DNA from: Amycolatopsis decaplanina DSM 44594
GTDB taxonomy: Bacteria > Actinomycetota > Actinomycetes > Mycobacteriales > Pseudonocardiaceae
Direction: 5' to 3'
Assembly (NCBI RefSeq): GCF_000342005.1
Contig: NZ_AOHO01000075.1
Location: forward strand, 1 to 64,000
Length of the DNA: 64,000 nt
Shown piece after piece: positions 26,846-35,891 of the stretch; the stretch's first letter is position 1, and every line of letters starts with the position of its first letter. Under the pieces are notes generated by a model. That model saw nothing but the letters and a program-made list of their open reading frames with translations, did no database searches and was not told the origin of the DNA. A program made the position numbers and the translations under genes.

Positions 26846-28438
26846 GTGTCCTCGACCGTGACCGATCCGGATCCCGAAGCGGCGCCGCGGAAGCGGTTCT
26901 CCCGCGCCTGGCTCCTGCGTTTCCTCGTCGCCGTGGCGTCGGGTTTCACGCTGTACCTCAGTTTCGCGCCACGTCCGCTGTGGTGGCTCGCGCCGCTGGC
27001 CTTCACCGGCTTCGCCCTGGTGGTGCACGGACGCAGGTTCCGGGGCGCGTTCGGCTACGCGTTCGTGTTCGGGATGGGGTTCTTCCTGCCGCTGCTGACC
27101 TGGCTGCTGGACTTCCTCGGCCCGGACTTCGGCCCGTGGCCGTGGCTGGCGCTGTCGATGGCACTGTCGGTGTATCTAGGCTTCGGCGGCGCGTTCGCCA
27201 CCGTGGTGTGGAGGCTGCCTCTCGGACCGCTGTGGGCGGCGCTGGTGATCATCGCGCTGGAGACGCCGCGCACCTGGTTCCCTTTCGGTGGCTTCCCGTG
27301 GGGTCGTGTGGCGTTCAGCCAACCGGAGGGCGCGTTCGTCTCGCTGGCCTCGGTCGGCGGTGCTCCGCTGGTCGGCCTCGCCGTCGTGCTGACCGGTTTC
27401 GGGCTCGCCGCGCTGTGCCTGCGGGTGAGGGGCGCCGATCCGCGGCGTTCCCTGGTGGCCATGTCGGCGCTGACGCTGGTGCCGGTGGTGGCGGGTCTGG
27501 CGGTGTGGCCGGCGATCGGCACCGAAGCCCAGGACGGCGAACTCACCGTCGCCACGGTGCAGGGCAACGCCCCGGACATCGGCCTGGCACTGGAGGGCCG
27601 CCGCGACGAACTCCGGAACAACCACCTCGCCGAGAGCGGCCGGCTGCTGGAAAAGCTGAAGGCGGGCAACACCAAGGTCGATCTGCTCATCTGGCCGGAG
27701 ACTGCGATGGCCATGCGCACCGGCGACCCCGGCGTCGATCAGATGGTCCGCGACTACGGCACGCAGGCGATCATCGGCGCGCTGGTCCGGCTGCCCGACG
27801 GGAGCGCCCAGAACTCCGCGCTCGTCTGGGATCCGGTCGCCGGCCCCGGCCAGCGCTACGCCAAGCAGCAACTCGTCCCGTTCGGTGAGTACGTCCCGGC
27901 CCGTGAGGTCGCGAAGCTGGTGACGCCGTTCGTCGACAGCGTGGCGAACATGACACCTGGCAACGGCGCCAACGCCGCCCTGTCGGTCGCGGGCACCAAG
28001 GTCGGCGTCTTCATCTGCTACGAGACCGCGTTCGACTACCCGGCCCGGGAGTCGGTCGCCGACGGTGCGGAACTGCTCGTCGTGCCGACCAACAACGCCT
28101 GGTACGGACCGGGGGAGATGAGCTATCAGCAGCTGGCGATGTCGCGGCTGCGGGCGGTCGAGCACGGCCGTGCTGTGATCGTCTCCGCCACCAGCGGGGT
28201 CAGCGCGATCGTCGCGCCCGACGGTTCGATCACCGCATCCACCGGCTTGTTCACCGCAGATTCTCTAGTGGGGCGCGTACCGCTGAGGCAGCAGACTACG
28301 CTGTCGGATCTACTCGGTGTAACGACGGAGTACGGGCTGCTCGCCCTGGCGATCGCCGGGGTTACCGGCGGGTACGTGCTCCGTTTCCGCACCCGGCGCG
28401 CGAGCGCCGCCAAGGCAACGAGGGAAGCGGCGGGCTGA
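26846..28438 (+). CDS. lnt: Apolipoprotein N-acyltransferase
   Basis: A 530-residue membrane enzyme. The first 225 residues hold about six to seven transmembrane helices; the rest is a nitrilase-type domain with the Glu-Lys-Cys triad visible as E285 (IWPETAMAM), K340 ([13 protein letters not shown]) and C391 ([13 protein letters not shown]). It adds the third acyl chain to lipoproteins at the outer face of the membrane. The next gene encodes the polyprenol-phosphate mannose synthase, with which Lnt is fused in Mycobacterium tuberculosis. The GTG start lies 9 bases after the amidohydrolase stop. Confidence 0.93.
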   Translation: MSSTVTDPDPEAAPRKRFSRAWLLRFLVAVASGFTLYLSFAPRPLWWLAPLAFTGFALVVHGRRFRGAFGYAFVFGMGFFLPLLTWLLDFLGPDFGPWPWLALSMALSVYLGFGGAFATVVWRLPLGPLWAALVIIALETPRTWFPFGGFPWGRVAFSQPEGAFVSLASVGGAPLVGLAVVLTGFGLAALCLRVRGADPRRSLVAMSALTLVPVVAGLAVWPAIGTEAQDGELTVATVQGNAPDIGLALEGRRDELRNNHLAESGRLLEKLKAGNTKVDLLIWPETAMAMRTGDPGVDQMVRDYGTQAIIGALVRLPDGSAQNSALVWDPVAGPGQRYAKQQLVPFGEYVPAREVAKLVTPFVDSVANMTPGNGANAALSVAGTKVGVFICYETAFDYPARESVADGAELLVVPTNNAWYGPGEMSYQQLAMSRLRAVEHGRAVIVSATSGVSAIVAPDGSITASTGLFTADSLVGRVPLRQQTTLSDLLGVTTEYGLLALAIAGVTGGYVLRFRTRRASAAKATREAAG

Positions 28439-28464
28439 CCCGCCGGAACACGGAGGAAAAGCGG

Positions 28465-29232
28465 ATGGCGCAGGCGCCACGGGGGGCCCAGGGAATCGAC
28501 CCGGTGCTGGTGGTGATCCCGACGTACAACGAACGGGACAACATCGGCCCGATCCTGGAACGTCTGCTCAAAGCACTTCCGGAGGTGAACGCCCTCGTCG
28601 TCGACGACGGCAGCCCGGACGGCACCGGCGACGTCGCCGACGAGCTCGCGAAGGCCGACGAGCGGATCCAGGTCATGCACCGGACCGAGAAGGCCGGACT
28701 GGGCGCCGCCTATGTCGCCGGATTCCGCTGGGGTCTTTCCCGCGACTACGCCACCATCGTCGAGATGGACGCCGACGGCTCGCACGCGCCGGAGGATCTG
28801 CCGCGGGTGCTGGCGGCCCTCGAGGACGCGGACCTGTCCATCGGCTCCCGGTACGTTCCCGGCGGCAGCACGGTGAACTGGCCGTTCCAGCGCAAGGCGC
28901 TGTCCTGGGTGGCGAACCTCTACGCGAGGATCGCGCTCGGCACGAAGATCAACGACATCACCGCGGGCTTCCGCGCGTACCGCCGCATGGTGCTGGAGAA
29001 GCTCCCGCTCGACGAGATCGCCTCGCGCGGTTACTGCTTCCAGATCGACCTCGCGTTCCGCACGGCGCTCGCCGGGTTCGAGGTGGTCGAGGTGCCGATC
29101 ACCTTCACCGAACGTGAGGTCGGTCAGTCGAAGATGAGCGGTTCGGTCGTGCGCGAGGCGATCTTCCTGGTCGGCATGTGGGGGATCAAGCGTCGCTGGC
29201 AGCAGCTTCGCGGGCTGGCCAAGAAGGGCTGA
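28465..29232 (+). CDS. ppm1: Polyprenol monophosphomannose synthase
   Basis: A 255-residue GT2 glycosyltransferase. The nucleotide-sugar strand [17 protein letters not shown], the acidic [12 protein letters not shown] and the metal-binding [13 protein letters not shown] are all present; there are no membrane helices. It should transfer mannose from GDP-mannose to polyprenyl phosphate, providing the donor for lipoglycans and protein O-mannosylation. GGAGG precedes the ATG at normal spacing. It follows lnt by 26 bases in the same operon, matching the lnt-ppm1 arrangement of actinobacteria. Confidence 0.93.
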   Translation: MAQAPRGAQGIDPVLVVIPTYNERDNIGPILERLLKALPEVNALVVDDGSPDGTGDVADELAKADERIQVMHRTEKAGLGAAYVAGFRWGLSRDYATIVEMDADGSHAPEDLPRVLAALEDADLSIGSRYVPGGSTVNWPFQRKALSWVANLYARIALGTKINDITAGFRAYRRMVLEKLPLDEIASRGYCFQIDLAFRTALAGFEVVEVPITFTEREVGQSKMSGSVVREAIFLVGMWGIKRRWQQLRGLAKKG

Positions 29233-29983
29233 CGCCCAGCACGCTCACCCCGAGTTTCCCCAGTTCCTTCACCGTCGGTTCGTCCGGCGCCGCGTCGGTG
29301 ATCACGCCCGCGACGTCGGACAGGGGCAGCACGGTGAACGGCGAGGCCGCGCCGATCTTCTCCGAACTGGCCAGCACGTAGGTGTCGGCGGCCCGTTTGG
29401 CGAGGGTGCGTTTCATCGCGGCCTCGTCCGAGTCCCCGGTGGTGAGCCCGGTCTCGGGGTGCACGCCGGTGACGCCGAGGAAGAACAGATCGGCGTTGAC
29501 GCCTTCCGCCGCCTCCGCCGCGGCCGCTCCGCAGGTGACGGCGGAGTGTTTGAAGAGCCGTCCGCCGATCAGGAACACCTCGACCTTCGGATGCGTGACG
29601 AGCGCGGCCGCGACCGTGGGGCTGTGCGTGACGATCGTCGCTTCGAGATCGACGGGGAGCGCCTTCGCCAGCGCGAGCGCGGTCGTCCCGCCGTCGAGAA
29701 CGACCGTCGATCCGAGCCGGATCAACGCTGCTGCACGTTTCGCGATCCGCTCCTTGCCCGCGACGCTGACCGCCATGCGCGTCGCGTAGTCCGCGGTGGC
29801 GGGGGAGACCGGCAAGGCTCCGCCGTAGACCCGCTGACAGAGTCCGGCGTCCGCGAGTTCTCGCAGGTCACGGCGGATACTGTCCTCTGATACGCCGAGT
29901 TCGGCGGCGAAGTCCTTGGCCACGATGCGGCCTTCGGTCTTGAGTCGTTCCATCAGCAGGTCTCGTCGCTGCGCAGCCAACAC
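29186..29983 (-). CDS. DeoR-family repressor
   Basis: A 265-residue DeoR-type regulator. The N-terminal HTH (about residues 18-55, [20 protein letters not shown], with the conserved RRDLREL) is followed by the sugar-phosphate sensor with the [15 protein letters not shown] motif. It probably senses a phosphorylated sugar or nucleotide sugar. Of two close GTG codons I took 29983, nine bases after GGAGG; 29989 is too close to it. It diverges from the DUF4406-like gene, with a palindromic operator between, and its 3' end overlaps ppm1 by 47 bases. Confidence 0.9.
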   Translation of the reverse strand: MLAAQRRDLLMERLKTEGRIVAKDFAAELGVSEDSIRRDLRELADAGLCQRVYGGALPVSPATADYATRMAVSVAGKERIAKRAAALIRLGSTVVLDGGTTALALAKALPVDLEATIVTHSPTVAAALVTHPKVEVFLIGGRLFKHSAVTCGAAAAEAAEGVNADLFFLGVTGVHPETGLTTGDSDEAAMKRTLAKRAADTYVLASSEKIGAASPFTVLPLSDVAGVITDAAPDEPTVKELGKLGVSVLGVSPSWPAREAAASDA

Positions 29984-30009
29984 TTGCACGTTCCTCCTTG
30001 TTTCTGCCG

Positions 30010-30022
30010 ATTGTTGCACAAT
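30010..30022. promoter_or_regulatory. Candidate DeoR operator
   Basis: ATTGTTGCACAAT is a perfect palindrome (ATTGT, TGC, ACAAT) in the 51-base gap between the divergent DeoR and DUF4406-like genes. It is AT-rich against its background and would overlap both promoters. Binding is inferred. Confidence 0.45.
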
Positions 30023-30034
30023 ATGCTCCAGCTT

Positions 30035-30409
30035 ATGAGCAAACCTCTGATGATCCTCATCGCCGGACCGTTCCGCTCCGGAACCGGCGACGACCCCGCA
30101 CTCCTCGCCCGCAACCTCGCCCGGCTCGAAGAGGTCGCCTGGCCGATCTTCCGCAGCGGGCACGTGCCGATGATCGGCGAGTGGGTCGCGCTCCCGGTGC
30201 TGCGCGGGGCGGGCGGGAAGACCGTCGCCGACCCGATCGCCAAGGAGGTCATGTACCCGACGGCCGACCGGCTGCTGCACCACTGCGATGCCGTCCTGCG
30301 GCTGCCGGGGGAATCCGCCGGCGCCGACCAGGACGTCGCCATCGCCCTGTCCCGTGGGCTCGACGTCTATCACCGTGTCGAGGACATCCCGGGGTATCGA
30401 GCCGCATAA
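30035..30409 (+). CDS. DUF4406-like, nucleoside deoxyribosyltransferase-like protein
   Basis: A 124-residue protein starting MSKPLMILIAGPFRSG, with NLARLEEVAWPIFRSGHVPM and AIALSRGLDVYHRVEDIPGY. This is the short Rossmann-like fold of DUF4406, related to nucleoside 2-deoxyribosyltransferases. A catalytic role is not proven. I took the ATG at 30035, where the family begins; longer frames run into the DeoR leader. It diverges from the DeoR regulator, which probably controls it. Confidence 0.75.
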   Translation: MSKPLMILIAGPFRSGTGDDPALLARNLARLEEVAWPIFRSGHVPMIGEWVALPVLRGAGGKTVADPIAKEVMYPTADRLLHHCDAVLRLPGESAGADQDVAIALSRGLDVYHRVEDIPGYRAA

Positions 30410-30453
30410 TGCGTAACGCGGACGAGTGTGACGTTTTCGGGGGAAGGTGAGTC

Positions 30454-31722
30454 GTGACCGGGCAGGTCTGCGGGATTTGTGAAAGCCCTCTGCCATCGAA
30501 GACCCGTGCGCGCGGGCGTACGGCGGTCTACTGCTCGGCCGCGTGCCGCCAGAAGGCCTACCGGTCACGGCGCAACCCCGAACCCGACGTGGATGCCCTC
30601 ATCGCCGAGGTCGGCCGCGTGGCGAACAGACTGTCACCACGGCCCGCGGAGGCGTTCCTCACCGACCTCACCACACTCGACTCCGACGTGGGCAGGCTGC
30701 GACGTATCGCCCAACTGGCACTGCGGCCGAAAAGCGAAAACGTCACGCCGGCGCTCGTGACGGAAACCGTGGACGAGGTCGCCTTCGCCGGGAGGATCGA
30801 GCAGCACCAGCGAGAGTTGCGCGTGCACTGCTATCGCATGGTCGGGTCCTACGACGATGCGGAGGACCTCGTCCAGGAGACCTTTCTCCGAGCCTGGCGT
30901 GGCCGCGAAGGCTTCGAAGGCCGCGCGAGTTTCCGCGCCTGGCTCTACCGCATCGCCACCAACATCTGCCTGGACTTCCTGCGGCGCAACAAAAGGGTCC
31001 CGCGTCCGTACGACCCGCTGCCCGGCGTCGACCAGCAGGGCGAACCGCCCCAGTTCATGCCGTGGTTGCAACCGTTCCCTGACGACTCCGCCGAGATCGC
31101 CGAGACCAGGGAGACAATGGAGCTGGTCTTCCTGGCCGCCATCCAGCACCTCCCGCCGAAGCAGCGGGCCGTGGTGATCCTCAACGACGTCCTCGGCTGG
31201 AAGATCGCGGAGACCGCGGACCTGCTGGAGACCACCGTCGCGTCGGTCACCAGCGCGCTGCAGCGCGCCCGTCCCACCCTGCGCGAACGTCTGCCGGAAC
31301 GCCGCGCCGACTGGGCACGGACCGTCCAACCGACGGAGGAGGAACAAGCGATCCTCCAGCGCTACATGGCCGCCGCCACCGGCAGCGGTGACAGCCGGGT
31401 CATGGCCGAACTGCTGCGAGAGGACGTGCTGGTCACCATGCCGCCGAACCCGCTGTGGTTCTCCGGTCGCGACGTCTTCCTCGACTTCGTCGGCAAGTCC
31501 CTCGACCCCGCCTCACCGGACTACTTCGGCGCATGGAAACACCTTCCCACCAGCGCGAACCGGCTCCCCGCGGCGGCCGGGTACGTCCGGCGCCCCGGCA
31601 CACGGGTCTACCGGGCCCAGGTTCTCGACGTCCTGCGGATCGAGGACGGGAAGGTCGCGGAGATCACCGCTTTCGAACCGCACTTGTTCCCCGCGTTCGG
31701 CCTGCCGCTGACGATCACCTGA
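30454..31722 (+). CDS. ECF sigma factor with N-terminal zinc ribbon and C-terminal SnoaL domain
   Basis: A 422-residue fusion. Residues 1-42 form a Cys-rich module (CGICESPLP, then YCSAACRQKAYRSRR). Residues about 110-290 are an ECF sigma factor: region 2 with YDDAEDLVQETFLRAWRG and region 4 with LPPKQRAVVILNDVLGWKIA. The last 115 residues are a SnoaL-like domain, as in SigJ/SigG-type ECFs, where it regulates sigma activity without an anti-sigma factor. Ordinary members lack the Cys-rich module. GAAGGTGA lies just before the GTG. An SDR gene follows by 66 bases and may be a target. Confidence 0.9.
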   Translation: MTGQVCGICESPLPSKTRARGRTAVYCSAACRQKAYRSRRNPEPDVDALIAEVGRVANRLSPRPAEAFLTDLTTLDSDVGRLRRIAQLALRPKSENVTPALVTETVDEVAFAGRIEQHQRELRVHCYRMVGSYDDAEDLVQETFLRAWRGREGFEGRASFRAWLYRIATNICLDFLRRNKRVPRPYDPLPGVDQQGEPPQFMPWLQPFPDDSAEIAETRETMELVFLAAIQHLPPKQRAVVILNDVLGWKIAETADLLETTVASVTSALQRARPTLRERLPERRADWARTVQPTEEEQAILQRYMAAATGSGDSRVMAELLREDVLVTMPPNPLWFSGRDVFLDFVGKSLDPASPDYFGAWKHLPTSANRLPAAAGYVRRPGTRVYRAQVLDVLRIEDGKVAEITAFEPHLFPAFGLPLTIT

Positions 31723-31788
31723 CGACCGATGGGTTCCGCGCGTCTCCTTCGTCTCAACGGTCGACCGACCACGACGGAAGGAAAACCC

Positions 31789-32574
31789 ATGAACCTCGAG
31801 AACAAGAACGCGGTCATCTACGGCGCCGGCGGAGCGATCGGCGGCGGTGTCGCCAGGGAGTTCGCCGCGCGCGGTGCCCGGGTCTTCCTCACCGGCCGTC
31901 ACGAACCGGTGCTGACGAAGCTCGCCGACGACATCAAGGAAACCGGGGGACTGGCCGAAGTCTCCGTCGTCGACGCCCTGGACGAAACCGCGGTCGACGC
32001 GCACGCGGCGTCGGTCGTGGCCGAGGCCGGCGGCATCGACATCTCCCTCAACCTCGTCCCGCGCGGCGACGTCCAGGGCATTCCGCTCGTGGAGATGTCG
32101 GTCGAAGACTTCGTCCGCCCGATCACCACGGGCGTCACGACCAACTTCATCACCGCCCGCGCGGCCGCCCGGCACATGATCACGCGAGGCTCCGGCGTCA
32201 TCCTGGCTCTGGACAGCGGCTCCGCTCAGGGCAGCCCGATGATGGGCGCGACCGGCTCGATCGACGCCGCGCTCGACACCTACATCCGCAACCTCGCCGT
32301 CGAGATCGGACCGCGCGGCGTCCGCGCGCTCGGTGTCTGGGTCGCGGGAATCCCGGAGACCTTCACGCCCGAGAAGCTCTCCGCCGTCAACGACCGGCTG
32401 CCGTCGGGCCCGGAGGCGATGGAGAACGTCCTCGCCGCCCTCACCGAGGCACGGCTGACCAAACGTTCACCGCGTCTCGCCGAAGTCGCCCGCACGCTGG
32501 CGTTCCTCGCCTCCGACGACGCCATGGGGATCACCGGCACCTTCGTCAACGTGACCAGCATGTTCCCCAGCTGA
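31789..32574 (+). CDS. SDR-family protein lacking catalytic Tyr and Lys
   Basis: A 261-residue short-chain dehydrogenase-type protein. The NAD(P) motif AVIYGAGGAIGGGVAREF (Gly12, Gly14, Gly18) is intact. In the active-site helix, where YxxxK is expected before AALDTYIRNLAVE, the residues are Thr155 and Asp159, so the usual catalytic Tyr and Lys are absent. It may bind NADPH or act as a regulator rather than a normal oxidoreductase. GGAAGG precedes the ATG. It follows the fusion sigma factor and overlaps the convergent LysR gene by 108 bases. Confidence 0.85.
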   Translation: MNLENKNAVIYGAGGAIGGGVAREFAARGARVFLTGRHEPVLTKLADDIKETGGLAEVSVVDALDETAVDAHAASVVAEAGGIDISLNLVPRGDVQGIPLVEMSVEDFVRPITTGVTTNFITARAAARHMITRGSGVILALDSGSAQGSPMMGATGSIDAALDTYIRNLAVEIGPRGVRALGVWVAGIPETFTPEKLSAVNDRLPSGPEAMENVLAALTEARLTKRSPRLAEVARTLAFLASDDAMGITGTFVNVTSMFPS

Positions 32575-33468
32575 CCGGGTCGCCTGAAGTTCCGCCAGCA
32601 CCGCCCGGATCGCCGGACTGGCTTCGGCGCTGCGGCGCCACGCCGCGTGCACCTCGCGCGTCGGCGGGCGCCGCAGCGGCCTGGCGACGAGCCCTCCGGC
32701 CAAGGGCGGGCGCGCCAGCCGCGGGATCAACGCGACGACCTCGCCCGAGGCGACCAGCGACAACTGCGTGGAGAAATCGTCCACCAGGTGCCGCACGTCG
32801 GGCTCTTCCGGCAAGCCTGCGAACAGGCGCCGGAACCACTGGTGGCAGACCGTGCCCGGCGGACTGGTCACCCACGCGTGCCCGCGCAGGTCCGCGCTCT
32901 CCAGCGGCGGCTCGGCTCGCGCCAGCGGATGGGTCTCGGTCATGACTACGTCACCGAGGTCGGTGTGCACCAGGCGCCGGGACAAGGCGGGGGACAACGG
33001 GACAGGCAGGCCATCGGCGTCATGCAGGAGCGCGAGGTCCGCCGTCCCGGCCTCGACACTGTGCAAGGCCTGGTCGGGATCCTGCTCCGTGATCCGCAGG
33101 CGAAGGTCGGGATAACGCGTCAGCAGCCGCGGGTGGACGGGGGCGAGCAGCCCGCGGATACCCGTCGAGAACGCGGCCACCCGCAGGACACCGCGAGGCG
33201 CGCCCTCCGCGACCGACTGAGCGGCCTCGGCGCACCGCTCGAGCGCCTGGAACACCGCCAGCGAGGAATCGACGACGGCTTGCCCCGCGGGAGTGAGCAC
33301 GACGCCGCGTCCCGCCGGAGCGAGTACGGGCATCCCGATCTGGCGTTCCAGTCGCTTGATCTGCTGCGACACGGCGGAGGCCGTGAACCCCAGTTCGTCC
33401 GCCGCCCGCGCCAACGTCCCCAGCGCGGCCACCGACCGCAGTGCCCGCAGGGCTCCGACCTCGATCAT
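32467..33468 (-). CDS. LysR-family regulator
   Basis: A 333-residue LysR-type regulator with the N-terminal winged HTH (LRALRSVAALGTLARAADEL, then GFTASAVSQQIKRLERQIG) and the two-lobed effector domain. It is about 35 residues longer than usual; the extra C-terminal tail is what overlaps the SDR gene by 108 bases. It is divergent from dapA with 73 bases between, so it may control that gene. Confidence 0.85.
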   Translation of the reverse strand: MIEVGALRALRSVAALGTLARAADELGFTASAVSQQIKRLERQIGMPVLAPAGRGVVLTPAGQAVVDSSLAVFQALERCAEAAQSVAEGAPRGVLRVAAFSTGIRGLLAPVHPRLLTRYPDLRLRITEQDPDQALHSVEAGTADLALLHDADGLPVPLSPALSRRLVHTDLGDVVMTETHPLARAEPPLESADLRGHAWVTSPPGTVCHQWFRRLFAGLPEEPDVRHLVDDFSTQLSLVASGEVVALIPRLARPPLAGGLVARPLRRPPTREVHAAWRRSAEASPAIRAVLAELQATRSAGEHAGHVDEGAGDPHGVVGGEERQRAGDFGETR

Positions 33469-33541
33469 GAAGCCAGGCTACGCAATACCGGCCAAAAACC
33501 ATCGCTGGACCACAGGTATCGGTGCCGACAGGATCGACCGC

Positions 33542-34441
33542 ATGACCGAATCGCTCTTCGGCACCAACCTCGTCGCCATGGTCACCCCGATGGAACCCGG
33601 TGGCGCGCTCAGCGAACCCGGCCTCACCGGCTTGGTCGACCACCTGCTGACCACCGGCTGCGACGGCATCGTCGTCGGCGGGACCACCGGCGAGTCACCC
33701 ACCCTGACCGACACCGAAGCCGCCCGGCTCATCCGCACCGTGGCGACCAGCGCCGGAAACCGCGCACGCGTGATCGCCGGCGTCGGCACCTACGACACCG
33801 CCGCCTGCATCCGACGCGCGAAGGAAGCCGCGGCTGCCGGCGCCGACGCGCTCCTGCTTGTCTGCCCTTACTACTCCAAGCCGACACAGGCCGGAATCGT
33901 GGCGCACTGCCAGGCCGTGGCCGACGCCACAGACCTGCCCGTGATGCTCTACGACGTCCCGGCCCGCACCGGGACCGCCATGGAAGCGGCAACCCTGATC
34001 GAACTCGCCCGCCACCCCAGGATCCGGGCCGTGAAGGACGCCAAAGGCGACCTGTTCGAAGCGATGTCCGTCATGGCGCGCACCCCACTGGCCTACTACT
34101 GCGGCATCGACGAGCTCAACCTGCCCTACCTCGCCGCCGGCGCCACCGGCCTGGTCAGCGTCGTGGGAAACGCCTTCGCCGACCGCAACACCGCACTCAT
34201 CGCCGCCGTGCGCGGGGGAGACCTCGACACCGCGCGATCTCTCAACGCCGCGCTGCTTCCACTGGTGCAGGCCGTCATGCGCACCTCACAGGGAGCGATC
34301 ATGGCGAAGGCCGCACTGGCCGACCTCGGTGTCATCCCGCATGCGACGGTCCGGCTTCCGCTGCTCGAATCGCCGTCCGAGCACCTGCGGCGGCTTCGCG
34401 ACGCCTTGGCGCCGCTCGTCTCCGGCCTGATCCCGGCCTGA
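33542..34441 (+). CDS. dapA: 4-hydroxy-tetrahydrodipicolinate synthase
   Basis: A 299-residue Schiff-base aldolase of the DapA family. The TGES motif (GGTTGESPTLTDTEAARLI) and catalytic Tyr137 (LYDVPARTG) are present, and the Schiff-base Lys is probably K165 (RAVKDAKGD). It condenses pyruvate with aspartate semialdehyde in lysine and diaminopimelate synthesis. Actinomycetes often carry paralogues, so a related aldolase role is possible. The ATG at 33542 has AGGA nearby. It is divergent from the LysR gene and followed by a strong terminator. Confidence 0.85.
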   Translation: MTESLFGTNLVAMVTPMEPGGALSEPGLTGLVDHLLTTGCDGIVVGGTTGESPTLTDTEAARLIRTVATSAGNRARVIAGVGTYDTAACIRRAKEAAAAGADALLLVCPYYSKPTQAGIVAHCQAVADATDLPVMLYDVPARTGTAMEAATLIELARHPRIRAVKDAKGDLFEAMSVMARTPLAYYCGIDELNLPYLAAGATGLVSVVGNAFADRNTALIAAVRGGDLDTARSLNAALLPLVQAVMRTSQGAIMAKAALADLGVIPHATVRLPLLESPSEHLRRLRDALAPLVSGLIPA

Positions 34442-34454
34442 CACCCCGGAGACA

Positions 34455-34495
34455 CGGCGAAGCCCCCGCGGAGGGAAATCGCGGGGGCTTCGCCG
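34455..34495 (+). terminator. Strong hairpin terminator after dapA
   Basis: CGGCGAAGCCCCCGCG (34455-34470) pairs perfectly with 34480-34495 around a 9-base loop. It lies between the convergent dapA and rbpA genes and probably serves both. There is no long U-tract, as is usual in high-GC actinomycetes. Confidence 0.85.
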
Positions 34496-34528
34496 GTTCG
34501 TGGTGGGGCTAGCTACTTGTGCCGTGCG

Positions 34529-34876
34529 TCAGGCGGACCGGGTGGTCCTGCGTCCTTTCAGCTCGGCGAGACGTTCGTTGAGCAGATCTTCGAGCTCCGG
34601 GATGGAACGGCGCTCCAGGAGCATGTCCCAGTGCGTCCTCGGGGGCTTGACCTTCTTCTGCTCCGGCTGCCCGCCGTCCACGATCTCGGACTCGCTGCCG
34701 TGCAGCCTGCACTCCCACACCGAGGGGATCTCGGCGTCGTCGGAGAAGGGCACCTCGAACTCGTGGTTCTTGGGGCAGGCGTAGCGCACGGTGCGGCGAG
34801 GCGCGAGGTCGTGGTTGCGGTCGGTCTCGTAGCTGACCGCTCCCAGCCGGCTTCCACGGAGAACACGGTCGGCCAT
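34529..34876 (-). CDS. rbpA: RNA polymerase-binding protein RbpA
   Basis: A 115-residue actinobacterial RbpA. It has the N-terminal ADRVLRGSRLGAVSYETDRN, the zinc/core domain with ACPKNHEFEVPFS and WECRLHG, and the C-terminal sigma-interaction domain PRTHWDMLLERRSIPELEDL. It binds RNA polymerase and the principal sigma factor and stimulates promoter opening. AAAGGA lies upstream of the ATG. A consensus sigma-R-type promoter is at 34933-34958, as in Streptomyces where rbpA is induced by thiol stress. Confidence 0.96.
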   Translation of the reverse strand: MADRVLRGSRLGAVSYETDRNHDLAPRRTVRYACPKNHEFEVPFSDDAEIPSVWECRLHGSESEIVDGGQPEQKKVKPPRTHWDMLLERRSIPELEDLLNERLAELKGRRTTRSA

Positions 34877-34932
34877 GATGGGGGTCCTTTCAGTCAGCTC
34901 CGGGTGGAGCCAGGGTGATGCTCACCCTATGC

Positions 34933-34958
34933 AACGACGGAGGGGGCCAGAGGATTCC
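34933..34958 (-). promoter_or_regulatory. Sigma-R/SigH-type promoter of rbpA
   Basis: On the minus strand GGAAT (34958-34954) and GTT (34935-34933) are separated by exactly 18 bases, which is the GGAAT-N18-GTT consensus of sigma-R in Streptomyces and SigH in mycobacteria. The predicted transcript start would give a leader of about 50 bases to the rbpA ATG. Confidence 0.7.
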
Positions 34959-35102
34959 CTGAACACCATGTCCTTGCTCACGATGAGCTGTGTCACCCGG
35001 TGGCAACAGCTTCTCCTAGTAGGAGTGATTTCGCGCTCTGGCGTGACGTCAATACGGCCATCTTGGTGCGGATATCCCCCAGATGGGCTAGTAGTACGCC
35101 TG

Positions 35103-35861
35103 TCACGTCAATCGTAACTGACCGTGTTGGCCCGAGGAGGGCCCCAAGTCACCCAGTCGAAAGTGCCGACGGCACAATACCTGATAACGGACCGTGTTCG
35201 GTTCACCCTGGGACCGTGATGCCTGTGAAGTTTCAACTACGAACTGCTCGGTGTCCGCCACCACCACGGTGTCCCCGGCTCGCAAAACCTCACCGTCGGA
35301 CACTCGCGCGTTGAACCGCCCCGTCTGCCCGCACCAGCACAACACCTCGACCTGAACCGGCTGCAACTCGTCCGCCAGCTCGAACAACCGCGCGGCACCG
35401 GGGAACAGCACACTCCGGAAATCCGTCGCGATTCCGAAGCAGTACACGTCGATCTGGACGTCATCGGCCAGTTCGGCCAGCTGATCCACCTGGTCAGGCG
35501 ACAAGAACTGCGCCTCGTCGACGATCAGATAGTCCACGTGCCGTCCCGCCGCCCACTGCTCACGCACCAGCAACCGCAGATCGGTCTCGTTCCCCACCTC
35601 GATCGCCTTGCGCGTCAACCCGATCCGGCTGGTGATCTGCGGCTCCCCGGACCGGTCGTGTCGCACCAGCACCATCCCGCGACGACCCTGCCGCGCATGG
35701 TTGTGGTCGATCTGCAACGCCAGCGTCGACTTCCCGCAGTCCATCGGCCCGTAGCAGAACTTCAACTTTCCGACGACCGGCACACCCCGCCGTGAACCCG
35801 CCACCGGCACCGACGACAACGCGTCCGTGGGATCCGGGCCACTCTCCTTCAGTACGGTCAC
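35103..35861 (-). CDS. tdk: Thymidine kinase
   Basis: A type II thymidine kinase. After a 30-residue N-terminal extension come the P-loop GPMDCGKST (residues 38-46), the Walker B-like VDYLIVDEAQFLS, and the zinc site with CWCGQTGRFNAR and the later CRRHF. It phosphorylates thymidine in pyrimidine salvage. I chose the GTG at 35861, nine bases after AGGG; a GTG at 35882 has GGAGG directly abutting it and is less likely. It follows the UMF1 transporter by about 30 bases and is probably co-transcribed. Confidence 0.88.
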   Translation of the reverse strand: MTVLKESGPDPTDALSSVPVAGSRRGVPVVGKLKFCYGPMDCGKSTLALQIDHNHARQGRRGMVLVRHDRSGEPQITSRIGLTRKAIEVGNETDLRLLVREQWAAGRHVDYLIVDEAQFLSPDQVDQLAELADDVQIDVYCFGIATDFRSVLFPGAARLFELADELQPVQVEVLCWCGQTGRFNARVSDGEVLRAGDTVVVADTEQFVVETSQASRSQGEPNTVRYQVLCRRHFRLGDLGPSSGQHGQLRLT

Positions 35862-35891
35862 GACGGTCGACCCTATCGGCACCCTCCGCCC

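Noticed and set aside
26356-27888. 510-codon plus-strand open frame
   Set aside because: Arg/Gly/Ala-rich shadow spanning the amidohydrolase and lnt in another frame; no family features.
32647-34512. 621-codon plus-strand open frame
   Set aside because: Runs antisense to LysR and then out of frame through dapA; typical high-GC shadow.
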